From Anaerohalosphaera lusitana (GTDB lineage Bacteria; Planctomycetota; Phycisphaerae; Sedimentisphaerales; Anaerohalosphaeraceae): 64,000 nt of DNA. The notes under the pieces were generated by a model. It did not search any database. It was not told the DNA's origin and saw only the letters and a program-made list of their open reading frames with translations. Position 1 is the stretch's first letter. Every line of letters begins with the position of its first letter. A program made the translations under genes and the position numbers. This document shows positions 16,606 to 25,722 of the stretch, piece after piece. The stretch spans positions 3,774,593 to 3,838,592 of the forward strand of contig NZ_CP019791.1 in NCBI RefSeq assembly GCF_002007645.1, written 5' to 3'.

Positions 16606-17802
16606 ATGACTGCACTGAACGGCCGGTCGATTTTGCTGTTTGCTTTTGTGTTTATGTTTTGCGGGAGCGGGTTTTGTGATGTGGTTGAGTCGGAAGGTAA
16701 TCGCGGGGGATGGGTGAGGGTTTACAGCAATGGTAATTTCAGTGACAGGAATCCACGAATCATCATGGCCGAGGATGGGGGCCTTTATCTGGTTGTCAGT
16801 GAATCGAAATGGACGGGGAATTCTCTGACCTATAACGGGCTGTGGATCTGGAAGCTGGATGCGAATGGGCAGCGGGAGTGGGTAAAGGAGATCACAGGGC
16901 CTGAGATCGAGCACGTTCGAAGCTGGGACAGTGATGTAGTCTGCCCTGAGAAAGAACGGGTGATCGTTGCCTCGAGCGGGTCTGAAACGTGGATGATAGG
17001 TTTTGACGAGGCCGGAGAATCTAAAATTATTGGGCGGGTTGGTGAGGCAGGGAATTCTTATGCGATGCGGTCGATGGCGAAGTTGAAAGGCGGTTATCTG
17101 ATATCGGGTCAGAAGATGGGGGACGAGGTTGATGCGTGGGTGACCAAGATCGATGAGACGGGTAAGACTTTGTGGGAAAAGACTTATGACCGGGGCAAGG
17201 AGGAGTTTGCGTGGTCGATGGCGGTTGGTGAGGATGGCAGTTTTGTGATCGCGGTGGACAGCGGGGAGTATGACAAGTTCGGGGCGGGGCCTTCCGAGGC
17301 ACTGCTGATAAAGTGCGATAAGGACGGCAAAATTTTGAAAGAGGTGAACTTTAAGGGCAGGCATGCGGCGGTGGGGATGAGTTCGACGGGTGATTATGCG
17401 GTGTGCCATAATCGCGGTCAGTTCATGAATTTCAAGATGAGGGTGCGTGGGTATGACAGCGATCTGAATTTGAAGTGGGACGATGTGGAGCTTTATGACG
17501 GAATGGGGCTGGGCATGTATCTTATGGCGGACGGCGGGGATGGGTTCGCGGTCGCAGGGACGAAGCTTGGGGGCGGCTGCTGGGTGTGGATGGTCGGCAG
17601 CGCCGGTGAGATCGTAGAATCGAGGAAGATCGCGGATGGGCCGGCGGGTGTGGATTCTTTTGTCGGTTCAGGTGACGGGTATTTGATGGCCAGCAGTGTA
17701 TCGATTGAACGGGCTTCTGCTGGGGAAGGGGCTGTTGGGCCCTTGAGAATCCTTGTGGAGGATGAGGAGGATTTGGTGGTTGCGAAGATAGTTGGCTTCT
17801 AA
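16606..17802 (+). CDS. Secreted beta-propeller-like protein (398 aa)
   Basis: ATG 16606 is chosen because GAGAGGAGA lies just upstream and the product then begins with a clear signal peptide (basic start, hydrophobic residues 9-20, cleavage near FCDVVES). The mature protein has repeated units of a Trp/Lys-containing strand followed by a Gly-Asp turn (KIDETGKTLWEKTYD, KCDKDGKILKEVNFKG), the pattern of a multi-bladed propeller of the type seen in delta-60/PQQ-like repeat proteins. No catalytic motif was recognised. It is convergent with the next gene, only 16 bp apart, and no terminator was seen between them. Confidence 0.7.
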   Translation: MTALNGRSILLFAFVFMFCGSGFCDVVESEGNRGGWVRVYSNGNFSDRNPRIIMAEDGGLYLVVSESKWTGNSLTYNGLWIWKLDANGQREWVKEITGPEIEHVRSWDSDVVCPEKERVIVASSGSETWMIGFDEAGESKIIGRVGEAGNSYAMRSMAKLKGGYLISGQKMGDEVDAWVTKIDETGKTLWEKTYDRGKEEFAWSMAVGEDGSFVIAVDSGEYDKFGAGPSEALLIKCDKDGKILKEVNFKGRHAAVGMSSTGDYAVCHNRGQFMNFKMRVRGYDSDLNLKWDDVELYDGMGLGMYLMADGGDGFAVAGTKLGGGCWVWMVGSAGEIVESRKIADGPAGVDSFVGSGDGYLMASSVSIERASAGEGAVGPLRILVEDEEDLVVAKIVGF

Positions 17803-17818
17803 CGGTTGGATGTGGTAG

Positions 17819-19198
17819 TCATGGGTTCCAGTATAGTTTTGTATTTGGGGTTTTGGCGGGGTTTATTTTGCCGGTGTTTTTGCTGGAGTAGGAGTAGTCT
17901 TTTTCGAGGCGGTAATTGTAGGTGGTGTTGGCGAACTGTGAGGCGGTGAAGCGGCCGTTGCTGTCGGTTGTGACTTCGAAGAGTTTCAGGTTGGCGTCGC
18001 GGCCTGTTGTGGGCCAGAAGTTGATCCTGATGTTTGGTTTTGGTTTGCCGGTCTTTTTGTCGATGACCGTGCCGGTGACGGTGAGGGCAGGTTCGAGGGT
18101 GAGTTTGTTGTGGGCGGTCGGGGTGAGTTCGTGTTTCGTTTTGACGTAGCCGGGTGCGGTGAAGGTGATGGAGTATTCGAGTTTGGGATCAGGGTTGACT
18201 GAGGGGATGGTGAAGCGGCCCTTCTGGTCGGTTTCTATTGTGTCGCCGTAGGAGTGTGTTCGTCCGCCGAACGGGGCGTCAATATGCAAGGAAATGGTCG
18301 CGTCTGTTATTGGGTTTCTTCGGGTGTCGAGCAGTGTGCCTTTGAGATCGACGGCGTTTTGGGGGATAGTGATGTCGTACTCGCAGATGGATCGTTTTGG
18401 GGTCAGTTTGATGGGGTCGGTGAGCCAGTAGTAGTTTCCGACAGTTACAGTGATGCCGTATTCGCCGTCGAGAGGTACGGGGCCTATGTAATAGGAGCCT
18501 TCGGTGCGGAGGTCTATGGAACCAACGGAACCGTTCAGGTTGACGATGGGGGTCTGGTGGCGGTTGTCGGGTAACGCGGGGGAGCGTTCTATTACGTGGA
18601 TGCCCAGGTTTGCACGAGTCTGGTTAGGCGAGGTGTTTTTGAATTTGCCGAAGATGGCGCCTGCGGGATAGCATTTGATAGTTTGTATTGTGCTGGAAGC
18701 GGAGTTGATCTTTGCGCTGTCTCGGTAGAAGAAGAAGTTAGTATCTTTGGTGGGCTGCCATGATATCCTATTGGGCGTTGGTATTTTGATCTGGGCAGTG
18801 CCAGTTTTTATGTCGAGGGTTTCTGAATGAGCGTAGCGGGCGGAGGGGAGTTTTTTATAGGTTACTTTGAATTTGCCCGAGTCGGGGATGGGCTGAGACG
18901 GCGAGGCGGGAACGAATTCGAAGGTTACCTTGCGGGTTTCAAAGGATTCGGGTGTGGGGATATTTATGACGACGTCGCTGAGGTCGTCTTCGTCGATGTC
19001 GATGGTGTGGGAGAAGTCGCCTATCTCTATTTGCAGTTCGTGGCCGTAGTAATTTGTGATCTCGAAGTGAGCATTGTTGTTGTGGATATCAACATAGACT
19101 TTTTTGCTTACATCTGTTGAGGAATGGTAGGGAGCAAGGCGTACGTAATCTCTAAATTTAAAAAATTCACCTTTTTCGTCGTTGCTGAGTTTGCTCAT
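17819..19198 (-). CDS. Carboxypeptidase-regulatory-like repeat protein; third piece of a split M56 gene (459 aa)
   Basis: It contains several beta-sandwich repeats of the carboxypeptidase-regulatory/CNA-B type, for example GTLLDTRRNPITDATISLH, and later GTVIDKKTGKPKPNIRINF, each followed by DxxGRF turns (TDQKGRFTIPSV, TDSNGRFTASQF). There is no signal peptide. The start ATG (19198) overlaps the upstream stop in an ATGA arrangement, so it would be made by coupled re-initiation. Its N-terminus reads naturally as the continuation of the piece at 19195-19959, suggesting that this is the tail of a once-single BlaR1-like protein. GC-rich codon use matches the neighbours. Confidence 0.7.
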   Translation of the reverse strand: MSKLSNDEKGEFFKFRDYVRLAPYHSSTDVSKKVYVDIHNNNAHFEITNYYGHELQIEIGDFSHTIDIDEDDLSDVVINIPTPESFETRKVTFEFVPASPSQPIPDSGKFKVTYKKLPSARYAHSETLDIKTGTAQIKIPTPNRISWQPTKDTNFFFYRDSAKINSASSTIQTIKCYPAGAIFGKFKNTSPNQTRANLGIHVIERSPALPDNRHQTPIVNLNGSVGSIDLRTEGSYYIGPVPLDGEYGITVTVGNYYWLTDPIKLTPKRSICEYDITIPQNAVDLKGTLLDTRRNPITDATISLHIDAPFGGRTHSYGDTIETDQKGRFTIPSVNPDPKLEYSITFTAPGYVKTKHELTPTAHNKLTLEPALTVTGTVIDKKTGKPKPNIRINFWPTTGRDANLKLFEVTTDSNGRFTASQFANTTYNYRLEKDYSYSSKNTGKINPAKTPNTKLYWNP

Positions 19199-19959
19199 AT
19201 CACCTGTAATTTACCTGTTATCGACTGGAAGTCATTGAGTTTTGCAGTGACCTTGTCACCTGCCGTTATGTCAACGTAGCGTCGCTGGTAATCGGGGTGG
19301 TAGAGGAGGACGCGGTACTGTTCGCCGGGAGCGAGAGTTTTTAATTCGAAGAGGCCGGTTTCATTGGTCGTCCATTTTGGACGGTCGATGTAATAATTTC
19401 CCATTTGCTGGTATTCGTCTCCATACAAGAGTACGGCAGCGTCAGGGATGGGTTGGCCGGTCTTTTTTGAGAGGACAGTTATCTGGGTTGTCGGGGCGGG
19501 GTTTAGCTGCCAAGTATACGGTTTGTCGGGAGACAGATCGATCTTGTGTCTGGAGTCTTTAATGTAGCCGGGCGCTTCGCAGGTTAGATTTGCGGGGCTG
19601 TCGGTTGTGTGCTGTATGGCTGCGACGCCCTGTTCGTCGCTTTCGGATTTGATGGTATGACGCCAGCTCGAGTAGTCGGGCGGTTCGGGGAAGCCGCCGG
19701 TGAGTTGGACATTGGGTATGGGGCGGCCGTTTTGGTCAAGAAACTTGACAGAGGAGGTGAAGCCCCTTTTGAGTTTGAGGGTTAGATCTGTAACGGTTTG
19801 GCCGGGCGCGAATTTATAGGGGCCGAAGAATGTTATAGCATAGTCCTTTCTGGGGCGAGCCAGTATATAGAATTTCTTGAGTCGTGTAGAAAAAGAAAAC
19901 TTACCATCAGAGTCAATCGCAGGCCAGGCACGATTATCTTCATAGGGACTTATTTCCAA
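19195..19959 (-). CDS. Carboxypeptidase-regulatory-like repeat protein; middle piece of a split M56 gene (about 254 aa)
   Basis: The only start in this frame is a weak TTG at 19959, but the frame stays open upstream to beyond 20020, overlapping the end of the M56 gene; the overlap encodes NPSQIHTCKGCDGKKHKSV, a natural continuation. The body has repeats of the type VKFLDQNGRPIPNVQLTGG, then VLSKKTGQPIPDAAVLLYG. A one-base difference in the C-rich run near 20025 (frame +1 relative to the M56 gene) would fuse the two. It is therefore likely a frameshifted segment rather than an independent gene, or a sequencing error. Confidence 0.6.
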   Translation of the reverse strand: MEISPYEDNRAWPAIDSDGKFSFSTRLKKFYILARPRKDYAITFFGPYKFAPGQTVTDLTLKLKRGFTSSVKFLDQNGRPIPNVQLTGGFPEPPDYSSWRHTIKSESDEQGVAAIQHTTDSPANLTCEAPGYIKDSRHKIDLSPDKPYTWQLNPAPTTQITVLSKKTGQPIPDAAVLLYGDEYQQMGNYYIDRPKWTTNETGLFELKTLAPGEQYRVLLYHPDYQRRYVDITAGDKVTAKLNDFQSITGKLQVI

Positions 19960-19990
19960 GCTAACAGCAACAGATTTATGTTTCTTGCCG

Positions 19991-21319
19991 TCACAACCTT
20001 TGCAGGTATGGATTTGGGAGGGGTTTGTTGTCTTCGGTGGTGATGGTGCCTGAGACGGTTATTTTCTGGTCCTCGGGGAGAAGGCTTGTATTGTCGGAGT
20101 AGTCTTCGCTGATCTGCTGCATGGTTTGGGCACGCTGCTGGGGGGAGAGGTTTTCGCCGACGTATTTGAGGGTGGATTCGGTCGCTTTATGGAAATAGAC
20201 GAAGGCGAGGATGAAGAAGGCAATGACGATGACGGAGGGTATGATGCCGGGCCGGATCGCGGCGGAGCGGTAGGTTGGTGTGAGGAGACGTTTTATGCGT
20301 TCGGTGAGCTGGGGCGGGTTTGCGGAGGAGAAGGCAGGTGCGACAGCTTTGGTTTTGTGTGCTGAGGCGAAGTCGAAGAGGAGGCGGGCGTAGTCGCGGG
20401 GTGTGATGCGGCTGCTTAGGGCGCTACGGTCGCAGGCGGCTTCGCGTTCGAGGCGGATCTGGCGGCCGATCCACCAGGTGGCGGGATTGAAGAAGAGGAG
20501 GGCTTCGATGAGCATCTGGAGGATGGTACAGATCCAGTCGTGACGTTTGATGTGCATGAGCTCGTGGGCGAGGACGGCGCGGAGCTGGTTTTCGTCGAGA
20601 CCCGTAATGAGGGACGCTGGGAGGATGATGACAGGTTTGATGAGGCCCACGGTGCAGGGGACGAGGACGCGGTTGGAGAGTGCGAGGGTGATGTTTCTGG
20701 CGATGCGGGCGCGGGAGGCTAGAGCTGTTAGGACAGCGTTGCGGTCGGGGTCAGTGTCGGGCGTGAGGGAGCGTTTGAGGGTGAGTGTGCCGGTGAGATG
20801 GGCGAGGAGGCGGATGAGCATTGCGGCGACGCCGAGGATGTAGGCGGTGAAGAGGATGCGGGGCCAGTGGTGTTTGAGGGTGGTGAGGGTGGATGCAGTT
20901 ACGTGGTGTTCGGAGGATTTAGCTGGTGCCGGTTTTGCGGATGCGGGCTGTGTATCGGGGTTGGTGCCGTTGTTTTGCGAGATCGGGGGTTCGGCGGGCA
21001 GATCGGCGCCGTTTGCGTGGGCTTGCGGCTGGGTTTGTGTTTGTGTCTGTTTTTGGGCCCGGGGGACGTATTCGGTTGTGGTGTATGAGGGCGCGGGGGT
21101 ATCGAGGCTGATGAGTGAATAGGTGAGGATGGGTGTGGCTGCGAGGATGATGATCGCGAGGAAGGAGACGGCGTAGCGGGTTGCGGGTGCGGAGCGGGAG
21201 CTACGGAGGTATAGCCAGAGGAGGAGTGCTATAACGGTGCCCTGCCAGAGGCTGTGGGCGAGTGCGAGGGTGGCGGTTCGGATGAGCTGGTCGGTGAAGA
21301 TGTCTAATATGGCAGACAT
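19991..21319 (-). CDS. M56-family BlaR1/MecR1-like membrane metalloprotease sensor (442 aa, C-terminus frameshifted)
   Basis: N-terminal membrane helices (about residues 14-38, 50-72 and 160-180) and a zinc protease motif in AHELMHIKRHD (H252, E253, H256) with the downstream EREAACD ligand (about 291-297) identify the M56 domain. A fourth TM lies near residues 365-385. Family members cleave a partner BlaI-type repressor on signal; the blaI gene is directly upstream (22 bp). In place of a penicillin-binding sensor the protein runs into a regulatory-like domain (VSGTITTEDNKPLP) that is cut off after 8 codons by a frame change. See the two following pieces. Confidence 0.85.
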   Translation of the reverse strand: MSAILDIFTDQLIRTATLALAHSLWQGTVIALLLWLYLRSSRSAPATRYAVSFLAIIILAATPILTYSLISLDTPAPSYTTTEYVPRAQKQTQTQTQPQAHANGADLPAEPPISQNNGTNPDTQPASAKPAPAKSSEHHVTASTLTTLKHHWPRILFTAYILGVAAMLIRLLAHLTGTLTLKRSLTPDTDPDRNAVLTALASRARIARNITLALSNRVLVPCTVGLIKPVIILPASLITGLDENQLRAVLAHELMHIKRHDWICTILQMLIEALLFFNPATWWIGRQIRLEREAACDRSALSSRITPRDYARLLFDFASAHKTKAVAPAFSSANPPQLTERIKRLLTPTYRSAAIRPGIIPSVIVIAFFILAFVYFHKATESTLKYVGENLSPQQRAQTMQQISEDYSDNTSLLPEDQKITVSGTITTEDNKPLPNPYLQRL

Positions 21320-21341
21320 GGGGGCTCCGTTTATATGCAGG

Positions 21342-21734
21342 TTATTTCTTTTTGCTTTCGATGAGCTGTTCGAGTTTGGCGAGTTCGGCGTCTGTGAGTT
21401 TTTCGCTGCCGAGCAGGGACTGGACCATGCTGACCTTTGAGCCGTTGAAGATATTGCTTGCGAGGCGTTTCATTAGGGGGTCGACGACGGCACGGCGGGG
21501 TTTTGTGGGTTTGTAGATGTGGGTGTTGCCCTGGCGGGTGTGGGTGAGGAGGCGTTTCTTTTCCATGACCTGCATGACGGAGAGGACGGAGGTGTATGCA
21601 CGCTGTTTGCCATCGGGAAGGGAGTTCATGACGTCGCGGACGGATGCGGGGCCTTTGTCCCAGAGGACGGATAGGACCTGGAGTTCGAGTTCGGATGGGC
21701 GAGAGTTTTCTTTTTGACTTTGTTTTCGCGGCAT
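21342..21734 (-). CDS. BlaI/MecI/CopY-family repressor (130 aa)
   Basis: The winged-helix DNA-binding domain occupies residues 12-85, with the family pattern LELQVLSVLWDKGPASVRDV and the wing region TRQGNTHIYKP. The C-terminal helix pair (95-128) is the dimerisation region. Length is typical. It is the first gene of an operon with the M56 sensor. Two adjacent 18-bp operator-like repeats overlap its own promoter (21766-21819), so autoregulation is expected, relieved when the M56 protease is activated. Confidence 0.9.
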   Translation of the reverse strand: MPRKQSQKENSRPSELELQVLSVLWDKGPASVRDVMNSLPDGKQRAYTSVLSVMQVMEKKRLLTHTRQGNTHIYKPTKPRRAVVDPLMKRLASNIFNGSKVSMVQSLLGSEKLTDAELAKLEQLIESKKK

Positions 21735-21765
21735 GGGGTTTTCTCCTTTTTGCGGACCCGGGACT

Positions 21766-21819
21766 CTACTGTAATTGCCGTAGCTACTGTAAACATAGTA
21801 GATCGTGGCGTAATGTCAA
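21766..21819 (-). promoter_or_regulatory. blaI-family operon promoter with tandem operators
   Basis: Two abutting 18-bp units, 21766-21783 and 21784-21801, both begin CTACTGTAA and end GTAG/AGTAG on the plus strand, each an imperfect palindrome. On the minus strand TTGACA (21814-21819) and TATGTT (21792-21797) with 16-bp spacing form a promoter whose -10 is inside one operator. This is the layout expected for BlaI-type autorepression. Confidence 0.8.
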
Positions 21820-22012
21820 AGAATAATTTTATATTTTCTGGAGATTTGCGGGATTTTATGGACTTCACAGGGATGTGGGGCGGTGGCGGTTAGTGAAAAA
21901 TAAGGATTATCCTAATACGATGTATTTGGGGTTCGTTATATAATCGTTGGCGAGCGTGCTGTGGCGTTTGTATGGTGCGCGTTACTGGTATAGTCAATTG
22001 AAAGGGAGCGAT

Positions 22013-23068
22013 ATGAGTGTTGACAGGATTGCGGAGATACTTGGCGGTGAGGCGGATGCATTGCTTGGGCATAAGTGTTCGACGGTGGGTAAGGGGCAGT
22101 TGGCTGTGCCGGGGCCTGATTTTGTGGATCGGGCGATGGCGGGGTCGGATCGGCCGGTGGCGGTGCTGCGTAACATTCAGACGATGTTCGATCATGGTCG
22201 GCTCGGGGGGACGGGGTATCTTTCGATCCTGCCGGTGGATCAGGGGATCGAGCATTCGGCGGGTGCGTCTTTTGCGCCGAATCCGATCTATTTCGACCCG
22301 GAGAACATTGTGAAGCTTGGGCTTGAGGGCGGATGCAATGCGGTTGCGTCGACCGTGGGGGTGCTTGGAGCGACGTGTCGGAAGTATGCGCACAAGATAC
22401 CGTTCATTGCGAAGATAAATCATAACGAGCTGCTGAGCTATCCGAATACGTATGATCAGAAGATGTTCGGGTCGGTGCGGCAGGCGTTCGAGATGGGGGC
22501 GGTCGGTGTGGGGGCGACGATCTATTACGGGTCGGAGGAGTCGCCGAGGCAGATCGAGGAGATAAGCGAGGCGTTTCAGATGGCGCATGAGCTGGGGATG
22601 TTTACGGTGCTATGGTGCTATCTGCGGAACTCGGGGTTCAAGAAGGACGGGGTGAATTATCAGACGGCGGCGGATCTGACGGGGCAGGCGAATCATCTTG
22701 GGGTGACGATCCAGGCGGATGTGATAAAGCAGAAGCAGCCTACGTGCAACGGCGGGTTTGAGGCGATCGATGTGGGGAAGACGCATCCGCTGGTTTATGA
22801 GAAGCTGAGCAGCGACAATCCGATCGATCTGACGCGGTATCAGGTGGTGAACTGCTATATGGGCAAGGCGCCGCTGGTGAACTCGGGCGGGCCCTCTGGT
22901 GAGAACGATCTGCAGCAGGTTGTGAAGGCGGCTGTGGTGAACAAGCGGGCCGGCGGTGCAGGAATGATCACGGGGAGGAAGGCGTTTCAGCGGCCGTTCG
23001 AGGAAGGGGTGAAGATATTGAATGCGGTGCAGGATGTGTATCTGACCGAGGAGATCGGGCTGGCTTAG
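22013..23068 (+). CDS. fbaB: Class I fructose-bisphosphate aldolase, DhnA/FbaB type (351 aa)
   Basis: ATG 22013 has AAAGGGAG at 22001-22008; the longer frame lacks a ribosome site. It interconverts fructose 1,6-bisphosphate with dihydroxyacetone phosphate and glyceraldehyde 3-phosphate. Landmarks are the start of the TIM barrel ([20 protein letters not shown], residues 69-88) and ADVIKQKQP, where the family's Schiff-base lysine is expected (K239). Length matches E. coli FbaB. A TATAAT box at 21939-21944 could be its -10. It stands next to, but divergent from, the BlaI operon, and its triose products connect to the KDPG-pathway operon nearby. Confidence 0.92.
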   Translation: MSVDRIAEILGGEADALLGHKCSTVGKGQLAVPGPDFVDRAMAGSDRPVAVLRNIQTMFDHGRLGGTGYLSILPVDQGIEHSAGASFAPNPIYFDPENIVKLGLEGGCNAVASTVGVLGATCRKYAHKIPFIAKINHNELLSYPNTYDQKMFGSVRQAFEMGAVGVGATIYYGSEESPRQIEEISEAFQMAHELGMFTVLWCYLRNSGFKKDGVNYQTAADLTGQANHLGVTIQADVIKQKQPTCNGGFEAIDVGKTHPLVYEKLSSDNPIDLTRYQVVNCYMGKAPLVNSGGPSGENDLQQVVKAAVVNKRAGGAGMITGRKAFQRPFEEGVKILNAVQDVYLTEEIGLA

Positions 23069-23106
23069 TGCGGTGAAGGACGCAGTGAGAGGATGAAACG
23101 AAATAG

Positions 23107-23142
23107 CCGGGAGCGCGGTTTGGGTGCGTTCCCGGTTTTTTT
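23107..23142 (+). terminator. Rho-independent terminator after fbaB
   Basis: CCGGGAGCGC pairs with GCGTTCCCGG (one G-T pair), followed by seven T residues, 39 bp after the fbaB stop. Confidence 0.85.
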
Positions 23143-23159
23143 GTGTGTGTTTGGGGTGG

Positions 23160-24533
23160 TTATCTTGCGGTGTGGGCAGGTTGTGTTTTGCTGGTGAGCT
23201 TGTGGGATATGTAGTGCAGGGCGCAGATTATGATGATGCCTTCGGCGGGGAGTCTGAGGCGTGCGCCTCCGCCTGCGATGAATACGGGGCCGATGAGGTA
23301 GGCGAGGGTTGCTAGGAGGATGAGGAGGAAGGTGAGCTTTTTGTGTGTGAGCAGATTCAGGAGGAAGAGTGCGAAGGCGGCGTAGACGGCGAGGTGGACG
23401 GCGGCGAAGAAGAGGGAGACGTATTTTACGAGGGTTGAGTTTTCGGCCTTGTTGCGGGCGTTGGAGGAGAGGTACCACCAGCTTTTGTTGAAGTGCTGGA
23501 AAGCGGGGAGCCAGTGCGTTATGCCGAGCATTTTTGCGGAGCTTCCGGCCATTGCGCGGAGGGTTGTGAGGGGGTACTGTTTGAATATTTTGACGGCGGA
23601 TTCGACTCTTTTGTGGTACTCGGAGGCGGGGTCGGGCTGGGCCTTTATCTCGGCGAGGTATTGCTGGTAGAGGTCCTGACGGTTCTGCTGGGTGAGGACG
23701 TATTTGCCGGTGATGTTGAAGGCGTTGATGCCGAGGACGTGGGAGGGGACGGCGGTGTTGTAGTGTTTGTAATTTTTTATGGTGGGGATGGCGGCGATGG
23801 CGGTGATGGGGATGATCGAGCAGAGGATGAGGGCGGCGTATTTTAGTGCGGGGGTTTTGTGGGTGCGGCAGTGCCGGACGGCGAGAGCGGTGAGGATGGC
23901 GAGGTGGAGGACGGGGAAGAAGTAGAGGGTTGGACGGACGAGGGAGGCGTAGCCGATGAGGAGGACCTGGGGGATGAGCCAGAGCCAGCTTCGGCGGATG
24001 ATCATGAGCATTGCGGATGCGAGGCCTGCGTAGAAGGAAACGACGAAGATGAGGTCGGTGAGGACGTATGCGACGCGGGAGACGTAGGCACCGACGAAGA
24101 GCATGAAGATGAAGAGTGCGTTGAGCTGGCGGGTGGTGGAGGCGAAGAGGGTGCGGGAGATAATGCTGAGGGCCGGGTAGATCAGTGCGGAGACGACGGC
24201 CTGGAAGTAGATGAGGAGCGTGATCCAGTGGGTTGGGGAGATTTTCATGGTGAGGGCGATCAGTGCGGGGTAGCCCATGGTTCGGTATCGGTTCGGAGGG
24301 CCGAGGAGGCCGTGGCGGTCAAATTCGGAGAGGTATTTTTCGGCGGGGTTGACGTAGGAGATGGTGTCGGGGGCGATCCAGGTTTGCTGGGTGGTGGAGG
24401 TTTTGACGGCGGTGCAGGCTGAGTCGGTGTTCAGGACAATGGCTGCGAAGGTGAGGTGTATGCAGGCTCCGATGAGGAACTGCAGGAGGAGGGTTCTGCG
24501 TATGTTTTCATGGCTGGGCCGTGGTGTATTCAC
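23160..24533 (-). CDS. Multi-pass membrane glycosyltransferase-like protein (457 aa)
   Basis: An N-terminal membrane helix (about 14-34) is followed by a loop with DTISYVNPAEKYL, then about ten further hydrophobic segments; the C-terminal end GGGARLRLPAEGIIIICAL matches the R-x-P-x-E type signature near the last helices of GT39/ArnT-like lipid-linked sugar transferases. Such enzymes move sugars from polyprenyl phosphate to lipids or proteins across the membrane. Acceptor and donor cannot be told from the sequence. It converges with fbaB across the terminator and precedes kdgK by 73 bp, but does not look functionally tied to the operon. Confidence 0.7.
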   Translation of the reverse strand: MNTPRPSHENIRRTLLLQFLIGACIHLTFAAIVLNTDSACTAVKTSTTQQTWIAPDTISYVNPAEKYLSEFDRHGLLGPPNRYRTMGYPALIALTMKISPTHWITLLIYFQAVVSALIYPALSIISRTLFASTTRQLNALFIFMLFVGAYVSRVAYVLTDLIFVVSFYAGLASAMLMIIRRSWLWLIPQVLLIGYASLVRPTLYFFPVLHLAILTALAVRHCRTHKTPALKYAALILCSIIPITAIAAIPTIKNYKHYNTAVPSHVLGINAFNITGKYVLTQQNRQDLYQQYLAEIKAQPDPASEYHKRVESAVKIFKQYPLTTLRAMAGSSAKMLGITHWLPAFQHFNKSWWYLSSNARNKAENSTLVKYVSLFFAAVHLAVYAAFALFLLNLLTHKKLTFLLILLATLAYLIGPVFIAGGGARLRLPAEGIIIICALHYISHKLTSKTQPAHTAR

Positions 24534-24606
24534 TGTTTTTCTCCGTTAGGGTGATGGGGAGATGATAGTGAATATGGGGGCTGTTGGCAAGTGCGGTTTT
24601 TGGAGA

Positions 24607-25707
24607 TTATCTAGAGACTCGGGCGGATGCTCCATTTATTACGCGTTCTACTTCTGGGAGGGTTGCCATTGTGGTGTCGCCCGGGGTAGTCATTGCGAGG
24701 GCACCGTGGGCCGCGCCGTAGTTTACTGCCTGGGCGGGGGATTTGTCTTCGAGGAGGCCGTAGATGAGGCCCGATGCGAAGGAGTCTCCGCCGCCTACGC
24801 GGTCGTAGATCTCGAGCTGGGGGCGCATTGTCGCTTCGTGGAACTGCTTGTCGGCGTAGATGACGGCGCCCCAGTCGTTGCGGGTGGCGGTGGTTGCGTT
24901 GCGGAGGGTGGTTGCGACGACTTTGAAGTTGGGATATTCGGCGACGGCGTTTTCGATCATTTTCTTGAAGTTGGAGGGGTCGAGTTTTGAGAGGTTTGCA
25001 TCGAGGCCGGGGACCTCGAAGCCGAGGGAGGCGGAGAAATCTTCTTCGTTGCCGATCATGACGTCGACGTAGGGAGCGATGGCGCGGTTGACTTCACGGG
25101 CCTTTTGCTGGCCGCCGATGGATTTCCAGAGGGAGGCGCGGTAGTTGAGGTCGTAGGAGACGATTGTGCCGTTTGCCTGGGCAGCGCGGGCGGCTTCGAT
25201 GATGACGGGGGCTGTGTTTTCGGCGAGGCCCGCGAAGATGCCGCCTGTGTGAAACCAGCGGACGCCGTCGTTGGCGAAGATGGAGTTCCAGTCGATCTGG
25301 CCGGGTTGTATCTGTGAGGCGGCGGAATTGGCGCGGTCGGAGCAGCTCAGAGCTGCGCGTACGCCGTAGCCTTTTTCGACGAAGTTGAGGCCTACGCGGG
25401 TGTCGCGGCCGATACCGTCGAAGGGCTGCCACCGGATGTATTCGGTGTTTACGCCGCCCTGGAGGATGAGGTCCTCTAGGAGGCGGCCGACGGGGTTGTC
25501 GGGTATGGCGGTGACGACGGCTGCGCGTTTGCCGAAGCAGCGACGGAGTCCTCGGGCGACGTTGTATTCGCCGCCGCCCTCCCAGACGCGGAAGGAGCGG
25601 GTTGTGTGGATTCGGGTGTCGCCGGGGTCGAAGCGGAGCATTATTTCGCCGAGGGAGAGGATGTCGTATTTGCAGTTTTGTGCTGGTTTGATGTTCAGGA
25701 CAGACAT
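24607..25707 (-). CDS. kdgK: 2-keto-3-deoxygluconate kinase, PfkB family (366 aa)
   Basis: It phosphorylates KDG to KDPG with ATP. The PfkB signatures are present: EGGGEYNVARGLRR (residues 43-56) and YDRVGGGDSFASGLIYG (301-317), with the catalytic base D308. Length is normal. It is the last gene of the uronate operon and starts 15 bp after eda ends. Other PfkB sugar kinases (fructokinase, ribokinase) are excluded mainly by context: kduI, kduD and eda on the same transcript make KDG kinase the expected activity. Confidence 0.9.
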   Translation of the reverse strand: MSVLNIKPAQNCKYDILSLGEIMLRFDPGDTRIHTTRSFRVWEGGGEYNVARGLRRCFGKRAAVVTAIPDNPVGRLLEDLILQGGVNTEYIRWQPFDGIGRDTRVGLNFVEKGYGVRAALSCSDRANSAASQIQPGQIDWNSIFANDGVRWFHTGGIFAGLAENTAPVIIEAARAAQANGTIVSYDLNYRASLWKSIGGQQKAREVNRAIAPYVDVMIGNEEDFSASLGFEVPGLDANLSKLDPSNFKKMIENAVAEYPNFKVVATTLRNATTATRNDWGAVIYADKQFHEATMRPQLEIYDRVGGGDSFASGLIYGLLEDKSPAQAVNYGAAHGALAMTTPGDTTMATLPEVERVINGASARVSR

Positions 25708-25722
25708 TTGAGGCTCCTGTGT

